Source: Nageia nagi
Taxonomy: Eukaryota; Pinophyta
Length of the DNA stretch: 64,000 bases
Direction of reading: 5' to 3'
NCBI GenBank assembly: GCA_050084985.1
Contig: JBITNC010000001.1
Coordinates: 142,848,001 to 142,912,000, forward strand
Program-made: the position numbers and the translations under genes
In this document: positions 57,000-64,000 of the stretch, one piece after another
Layout: each line of letters begins with the position of its first letter
Position numbering within the stretch: the first letter of the stretch is position 1
Notes under the pieces: model-generated
Seen by the model: the letters and a program-made list of their open reading frames with translations, nothing else
Database searches by the model: none
What the model was told of the DNA's origin: nothing

Positions 57000-57725
57000 C
57001 CCATATTGTGGGAAGTTAGCTATCAAATCTATGATTTCTTAGCCTTTGATAAATTTTTGCTTTACAACATTGATGACAAATTCCTATAGCAACATTAACC
57101 ACTTTGCAAGTCTACTTGATAGATGTTTCTTAGCCATAAGGTATTTCAATAAGTTAATAGAACTAACAACAAATGTAGTCAAATATAATAAATAATTTCT
57201 TAATTTTTTAGTAAATACAATACCATAGCAAATTTTTTCCATAGGAGTGTATCTAGTCTCATAGTCAATCAACATTTTATTGAGATAATAGATGGCTCTT
57301 TCTTTATTTTTTGCATCTTTTTAATAAAGCATTGTGCCTAATTCATATAATTTGGTTGGGATGTATAAGTAAGTAGGTTTTGAAAAATCCATGGGCACTA
57401 GGATTGGAGGATTAAGCAAATATTATTTGATATCTGCAAATGCTTTTTGACAATTGTAATCCCATACAAACATGACATCATTTTTGAACAAATGGGTGAA
57501 TGGTCTACACTTATCTCCAAGTTGTGAAATGAATCTTCTAACTAAATTTATTTTACCTTGGAGGCTCCTTAATTTTCTCAAGTTTTTGGGTGGAGGCATA
57601 CTAACAATGGATTTAACCTTCTTAGGGCCTACTTCTATTCCTCGATTAGAAACCATGAACCTTAATAATTTACTAGAAGTAACACTAAATGCATATTTTT
57701 GAGGTTTAAGTATTAATTTGTACCT
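57000..57725 (-). pseudogene. gypsy RT thumb and first RNase H
   Basis: 57656-57423 is open: MVSNRGIEVGPKKVKSIVSM, LRSLQGKINLVRRFISQLGD, FVWDYNCQKAFADIK. Then YYLNKMLIDYETRYTPMEKI then CYGIVFTKKLRNYLLYLTTF (57290-57180), the usual RNase H segment Y..R.Y.P.EK...A.V.A..KLRHY. Confidence 0.85.
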
Positions 57726-57739
57726 TTGAAAAATGTTGA

Positions 57740-58320
57740 ATACCTCTTTAGGTGCTTATAGATGATTTTGTCCTTGTTTGGATTTGACTAGAATGTCATC
57801 AACATATACCTCCACTGTCTTGTGAATGTGCTCATGAAACATTGTGACCAATGGTATTTGATATGTAGCTCTTACATTTTTAAGTAAAAAATCCATAACC
57901 TTCCAACAAAAATTACTCCAAGGGGTAGAAAAACCCATTTTATGTTGTTCAATAGGGTTAATCAATATTTGGTCATAGCTAGAGAATCCATCCATAAATG
58001 ATAATGTATCATGACCAGCTATACTATCAATAATCATATCAATATTAGGCAATGGGAAATCATATTTTGGAAAAGTATTATTAATATCACAAAAATCAAT
58101 ACATACATGGATCTCAATAGTTGGTTTAGAAATAGGATAATGTTTTCCATCCATTCAAAATAGTCATTTGGCCTTATGAATCTAGCATTCAAATATTTCT
58201 CAATTTCTTTCTTGACTAGTAATGCCTTGGAAGGATGCATCTTTCTTGGTTTTTTTTTATTGGCTTGGATCCCCCTTTTAGTGGTAAAATTTTCATAACA
58301 AATGAAGGATCTAAACCTAG
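57740..58320 (-). pseudogene. gypsy reverse transcriptase, YVDD kept
   Basis: The N-terminal part reads MHPSKALLVKKEIEKYLNAR then FIRPNDYFEWMENI (58240-58140). After a frameshift, open from 58154: VCIDFCDINNTFPKYDFPLP, NIDMIIDSIAGHDTLSFMDG, FSSYDQILINPIEQHKMGF, then ATYQIPLVTMFHEHIHKTVEVYVDDILVKSK in pieces near 57870-57790. First catalytic Asp lies in FMDGFSSY, the pair in YVDD. Confidence 0.9.
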
Positions 58321-58640
58321 CATATCATCATAATACCAATCAAAATTCTTAGAATACTCAATGAATTTCTTTTTGTACCTTTCTTATTGTGGAGGAGGTA
58401 TGGCTCATCAAATTTGTATCCATATTTCATCATCTGAAGTGCTAATATTGATGTGTATCAACTCTTCTTATGGAAATGTGAGATATTATTTCTTTTGCAA
58501 TAATCAATGCTAATCATTTCTTCACTCTTACCAATTTTTTCTTTGCAACCAACTCATCTTTGATTCCCTAAAGTCTTCATCTTAACAGCCACATTGGTCA
58601 ACATGTTACCTATGTCACAACTACCTTGAAGCTACCATAA
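58321..58640 (-). pseudogene. Linker between gag and RT
   Basis: Minus strand shows MLGLDPSFVMKILPLKGGSK at 58330, the sequence before the RT start in this group. The rest is too broken to read. No protease active site was found. Confidence 0.4.
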
Positions 58641-58649
58641 AATTGATAC

Positions 58650-59300
58650 AAATAGTGTATAAAATCATTTATAATCCATTTCACTTCATAAATCAATTAG
58701 AAATTTAGTTGAAATCCCTTGAGGTCATCAAGGTCTCCACAAGGGTGTTCAAGCAAGTCACTACACAATCCAAGAGGTATTTGAATATTACACTTTAAAT
58801 GTTTCTTGAATAGAGTTTTTACTTGTTAATAATATATAATAGAATTTAACTCTAAACTATGAAACCATTTTCTAACCTCACTGGTCAAGCTCATAGGAAA
58901 ATATTTAGCATTGATATTAACATTATTTACACCTTAGTTCCATTAGATACTCAAAGTCTTAAAGATGATAATTAGGATCTCCTTCACTATTTAAAGTATC
59001 TAGCTTTTAGATCATTGTGAGTCCTTTTGAAAATTAGGTTTCTAATCTCATCACTCAATAGATTACTTCTAACTTCATTATAAGAAAAATACTATTCATC
59101 AACTTTCAATGCATAATGTTCAAAGAGCACTCAAAGGTCAACATATTTTATTTGAGGTATGATTGTTATCTATTGAATCAATATAAGGAGAAGCTTTCCA
59201 AGCATCAATACTATTTGATTATCTAGTTATAGCACTTAGTTTTATCTTCATCATATCAAACATTATTTGGAGTTTGACCTGATTCTTCATCTCTATCACA
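58650..59300 (-). pseudogene. gypsy gag capsid remnant
   Basis: Minus strand reads KLDTLNSEGDPNYHLxDFEY near 58980, YFPMSLTSEVRKWFHSLELN near 58900 and QVKTLFKKHLKCNIQIPLGL near 58810. This is the retrotransposon gag pattern Y.G..DP..H...F......, F...L.G.A..W...L....I.....L...F...F. Many stops. Confidence 0.65.
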
Positions 59301-59359
59301 ATTAACAAATAGAGATTAAAGTTTTTAAAAACCTTAGGGCTGATAAAAATTACTTAGTA

Positions 59360-59377
59360 AGTATGTGATATCAAAAG
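59360..59377 (-). promoter_or_regulatory. Primer-binding-site candidate
   Basis: Minus strand cttttgatatcacatac follows the LTR end; TGATATCA differs by one base from TGGTATCA of the initiator-Met primer site. The 3' half does not match. Confidence 0.35.
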
Positions 59378-60281
59378 TGTTGGTTTCATAAATTATATAT
59401 ATACTAAAGATTAAGTGAATTCACATCAAATTATATAATAATGTGTATGGTGTAATAAATAACAATAGCTAAGTATAAAGTGAAAACTAAAAACCTAGCT
59501 ATTGGAATATTAAATTCACCTATCAAGAGAATAAAATAATTAAAAAATGTGTCACCTTACTTGAAAGAATGGATCACACACTCATAATAGACCACATAAG
59601 TTATTGAATTCACCTACATAAGATCTTAAGTCAAGAATAGGTCAAAGCTCGATGTCTTTTCCAAGGTGGAAGCCTAATGATTATGCTAGTTTATGACATG
59701 AAGATACCTCTATAAAGAAATCAAGAAAATGAATATTTTGATATTATACATATTCTAGTTTACAATGTGAAATATGGAATGCAATAAAGCTCATGAAATA
59801 TCAAATATCTAGTCTTGATTGGTAGTGTTGAAGAACACCTAGGATGGATAGTTTGTAATATATCAAGAAAATATTTATTTTTATTATATATCATATGTAT
59901 ATATCCTTTATATAGGTAATGAAAATCCAAAATACATGCCTTAACTCAGTGTTGACATTAGGTCTATGATAAGAAAAGAGAAGACACATAAGATAGCATC
60001 ATGTTGACCAATATGTAGGTAGAGGAAATCTCAACATTTAACCTCCTTTATACTTATTGCTTTGTAGTATCAATCAAGAGTTTTCTAATTCAACCAAATT
60101 TAGGGGGTGGAATTTTAACATAGGGCATTCAATGTGGGTGCCTTCACACCTCACTTATCTCCTAATTGCCTTAACAAGAGGTGATAATATAACAATGATA
60201 TTAAAAAATTATAACATGATATATTATCATTAAATAAAGAAAACTAATTTAACAAAGGAATGTCTAAATTAGGTATCAACA
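59378..60281 (-). repeat. Probable 5' LTR of minus-strand gypsy
   Basis: On the minus strand it would start TGTTGATACCTAATTTAGAC at 60281 and end aaaccaaca at 59378. A TATA-like acctatataaaggatatata lies near 59925, with ggtgaaggcacccac-type GC-rich text upstream (60130). The gag remnant follows within 100 bases. Confidence 0.5.
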
Positions 60282-61730
60282 AAATATAATTTATTTTAAA
60301 AAATGTAGGATGATTTAGAAGACAAGTGTATTTTCTTAAATGTAAAAATTTTAAGCTAGATCTCAACTTTTCAAAATTTTGTTTGCTATATTTGATTTTC
60401 TATTTAAAAATTTGCTAAGAAATAGTCATTAGAAAATAGCAATAAAATATATAAATTAAAAAAAAATTAATTTTAATTTTTATGTTGTAGAAAATAAAAA
60501 TAAGAATCAAAGGTAATTTAAAAAGAAGGATTAATTTTTTCATATTTAAATTAAGAAAAAATAAATATCTAAATTGCATCCCATTGGTAATGCCATAAAT
60601 ATAGAATTAAAAGACACATTTAAGATTTATCATGAAATAATAAGCTTTAATGTACCCTAGATTTGCATTCAAAAAATAAATCATAAGCTTAAGTGGCCAT
60701 ATGAATACCTAATTATTTTAGTTATTTTGATTTTTTATTTACTCTAATTTTATTCCTTTCTGGATCCAATTCTAACTTGTATGCTAATTTGTAAAATTTT
60801 AAATCAAACATTCAAAATGAATATACATTATTTATAGGTTTATCTTTATAATCCTTTGAGTGATGATATTAACTCTAAAAGATAGAAGTCCTCCAAAAAT
60901 CAATTAAGATTTTGTTAACAAAAATGATATATATGATGAAATTTAAAATATTCAACAAAGTAAAATATATACCTGTATCTACCTATGATGAAGCTCTTAA
61001 AGATTCCTAATTTGATTTCAATTTGATAATGATATGAAATCTTAGTATGACTATGCAAACCCAAACACAATTCAAAAATTTTATACTTATGATGTGATTT
61101 GATAGAAAGTATATGTAACTTGGTGATTACAAATGTGCAACTTTCATGAAGATGATTGATTTCAATGATGTAATGATGAGCTTAACAATAAAAATTCATA
61201 ATTGATTAATAAAAATAACTAAAAAATCTAAATACTATAATATGTGCAATAATGATCTCAATTCATAATTCTCATCCTCTTGATTCCAAATCTAAAAGAG
61301 GGTATTTATGAAAGAAAAATCACACATAAGTCTATATCCAACTATTGAATAACATATATAATTCGAGGAAAATAGCAATATTTTCTTAGGATTCATGATT
61401 TTAGATGGTTAAAATTTTATCATGTTGTGAATGTGATCTAATGTTCTTTATTTTAATCTTATCCATATCAAAAGTGAAAGTTTAATGGATTTACATTATT
61501 TCAATCTATTTTGATGACCTTTTAAGAAATAATTTTTTGTTATTATTTCTAGAGGATTTAAATTTATCAAACTTTTACAAAACTAAGTTGTATAATCATC
61601 TTGTATAAGAACTAACCTTCCCATATATTACTTAAATACAACTTACTAGTCATTAAAATAAAATAAACCTTAAGTAGAAAAAAAATAAAATAGGGATATG
61701 CAAATTAATTTTAACTATTATCCTTAGAAT
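60282..61730. other. AT-rich spacer, no gene seen
   Basis: Stops in all frames, no repeat recognised. Confidence 0.4.
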
Positions 61731-61739
61731 TGGATGATT

Positions 61740-63130
61740 CTTTGTTCTCCCCTTCATCATCTTACTTCAAAAACTCAGTTGAAGCCTTGATGTGGATGGT
61801 TAACTCTTCTCTCAGTAAGTTCATGCATGGCATAATGATATTCAAGGTGTGAGATAAGTTTGATAATAGTTTATAGTTGATATTGACCTCATCCATCACA
61901 ATCTTTTTAGTTCTTTTTTCATTTTTTCATCCTTCCCCTCTATGTCCCTAAAAGGGTAGGAATTTTATTAACCATTTCCTCCACTACCTCTTGTAGGTTT
62001 TTCACATCTTATGATAATGTTGCCTCTTATATTTCCTTTGCCTTTTGAACTTTAGCTTCCTTTTATTCCCATGTTACCTTCTTTATTATTGTAGTATTTT
62101 TAACCATGGGCCCCTCCAAGTTTGAATCCTCCACTTTTGATTCATCACTATATTCTATAATCTTCCCCCTTTATTGATCCTTGCTAACCTTCAAAATCCT
62201 TTAATGGACTTCGACTCCTCCATAATAGAAACTTTCCTCCTTTTAATTAGAGTAATTTCATCCTCATCCTCCTCTAAATTTAGGACTTCATCAATGATCA
62301 CCTCTTTTCCTTTAGTGAGTTTTATTCCCTTTCTCCTAGTACCAAGAAGTAATTATTTGCAGGAAACTAGGAAGCCACTTTTCCTACGAGTCACTACTTC
62401 ATTATTCCCCTTTTTTCCTTTCTAGCATGTGATACATAATTAAATTAATGAGCCCTTGATATAGTGGAAATTTATACGTGTCCATATTAACTACATTGAT
62501 GGATTTATCCAAATCATGAAATAATAAGGTTGGAATGTTAATCAAAACCCTATGGTGAATGGAATTCAAAATAGTAATATAATAACCAAAATGTCTTCTA
62601 TACTTGCCATCTAGTGTCAAATATTCCATTACCTTTTTTGCAACTTTGTCCTATGGATTTGAAATGGACTCATGAGTGATTTCAAACTTAAGGCCAATAT
62701 AGCATCTCCTCTCCCTTCAATAATTTGGCCAATTATTTCACTTGCTTTATCTTTATCTTATGAATTATCTCTTCTTCCTTTGCTAAGATCGATACTTCTA
62801 CAATGAGGTGAAGAGAAATCATGAAATATAAACCATGAACCTCAACCTAACCATGATTCCATGAATTTTTAATCTATCTAGTAAGAATTACTTCATTGAA
62901 ACCATTGAACCTTATAAAAAACTACAACAAACCAAATGGATCCATCAATGGGGCTATTTCTAAATCCACTGCATAAACATCAATCTCCATTTGTACTAAA
63001 TCCCCTCTCATTTTTACTATTTGCAAAGGTAAATTATGAGGTGACTTTTACCAAATTACTAGCTTGATTTTTCTCTTGTACCCCTCTCCCTCCACCCCTT
63101 TCATGACTCAAGATCTAACTATACATCCAC
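61740..63130 (-). pseudogene. Decayed protein like plant 'putative plant transposon protein'
   Basis: On the minus strand a protein can be followed through several frames. 63060-62730: KSPHNLPLQIVKMRGDLVQM, EIAPLMDPFGL, FFIRFNGFNEVILTR, HGLYFMISLHLIVEVSILAK. 62700-62402: GLKFEITHES, VMEYLTLDGKYRRHFGYYIT, LINIPTLLFHDLDKSINVV, FPLYQGLINLIMYHMLE. 62350-62200: GIKLTKGKEVIIDEVL, NLEEDEDEITLIKRRKVSI. The middle part, with an FG-containing helix pair, an IP..L...L block and a ...HQGL-type end, recalls the putative plant transposon protein domain (Pfam PF20167, from memory). The acidic then basic tail is like LTR-element accessory proteins. Frameshifts near 62700 and 62390. Confidence 0.5.
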
Positions 63131-63189
63131 CTATTCATGACAAGGGTCAAATTTCTCATCAGAATTCCCCCTCCCATGCGGGGTGGTGA

Positions 63190-64000
63190 TTCCCTAAAGT
63201 TGGCAACTCATGAAAAATCATGTGTTCATTTATTATTCCTTGATCCTTGCAATACAATTTTTGTAACTAAATACAAAAAATGTATCTAAATATTATTTTT
63301 AGGTACTTACAAATCTATACAAGTAAAGTTATGATTATCTAAATATATTTTGCAAGCAAATTATTTGAATCTTTATATTCATATTGAAGAAAATAGATGG
63401 ATTTTAAAATTAAATTCTTGAATAAAACATAAAAATAAAATATAAAATAAACATTAAAAATTAAAAATTTAATACATAATTATAAGTACCTAAGATAATT
63501 AAAAATAGTAATAAAAATATCACGTATTTTTAAAGAAAAATATAATTATAGAAGGTACTCAATTTTGACTTCTAAAAGATAATATAATCTAACACAATTT
63601 GACCTTAGAATATTTAAAAGGTTTAGAAGGCATAACTTCAACATGGTATTCTCTTATTAAAGTTATTTATTTTCACTCATATAATTGCTAAGAAGCATAG
63701 GATTTATCTTCATGAGGTAAATGAAAAAATCCAAAAATATGCACCTTTGGATATCCTCTTAAGCAATGAACATTTGATTTTTTATCATTTAGGTATGTTT
63801 TGTAAATGAAATACTTGAACCTCTATTTTCTTTATAGAGAAAATAGATTATTTTAAGGTTTAAAAAATAAATAAATAGTTGAATGATTTCATTTACAATC
63901 CATCAAATTCAATGGGTTATAGAACTTATCAAATTTTCTCAAAGATAAATATAAATAATTTATGCATTGAAATGATAGTTTTGATGAAACTAAGATTCAT
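63190..64000. other. AT-rich spacer, no gene seen
   Basis: No coding texture or repeat noticed to the right edge. Confidence 0.4.

Larger units (their letters stand above)
55130..60281 (-). mobile_element. Minus-strand Ty3/gypsy (Tat-like) with gag and pol
   Basis: From 60281 downward: probable 5' LTR, primer-site-like text, gag, RT, RNase H, second RNase H, integrase core and C-terminal part. This is the best-preserved gypsy in the window: YVDD of RT and all three acidic residues of integrase can be read. Frameshifts and several stops still prevent a full polyprotein. A 3' LTR may be at 52870-53581. Confidence 0.75.

Overview
The window looks like intergenic DNA from a large, repeat-filled plant nuclear genome. 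It is AT-rich and strongly depleted in CpG. It is packed with Ty3/gypsy and Ty1/copia LTR retrotransposons, LINEs, probable SINEs and TIR elements. Nearly every coding remnant carries in-frame stops of the kind made by C-to-T or G-to-A change (CAA, CAG, CGA or TGG turned into TAA, TAG or TGA), the signature of old, methylated, slowly removed transposons. A gymnosperm or another giant-genome plant fits best, but no marker fixes the species. I see no intact host gene, rRNA, tRNA gene or CRISPR array.

Layout. 1-4656: plus-strand Ty3/gypsy (gag, protease, RT, RNase H, integrase). 4657-14158: a probable non-autonomous LTR element whose LTR-like ends (4657-7140 and 11965-14158) contain arrays of ~92-bp repeats and whose interior holds decayed coding blocks of unknown type, two of them related coiled-coil modules. 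14205-25500: two inverted copies of one repeat, enclosing a SINE-like unit, a CpG-rich island, a TIR element and a gypsy protease/RNase H fragment; the right copy is interrupted by a LINE with a 19-bp target duplication and by a second LINE 3' end. A G-run cluster follows.

26195-37115: LINE fragments on the minus strand, a DNA-transposase-like pseudogene cut off just before a perfect 140-bp palindrome, and a decayed multi-exon minus-strand gene of unknown function split by a ~1.1-kb TIR element. Removing that element and one 8-bp flank restores the reading frame. 37609-46930: a copia LTR and gag fragment, then a nearly full-length copia element with both LTRs, a primer-binding site, gag and all pol domains, all broken at catalytic residues. 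Its long leader carries a GC/CpG-rich insertion.

46950-60281: two minus-strand Ty3/gypsy elements, the second with intact RT and integrase catalytic motifs in its fragments. 61740-63130: a minus-strand decayed protein resembling the putative plant transposon protein family. The rest is AT-rich spacer. The genes do not form a pathway; the window records nested insertions and decay.
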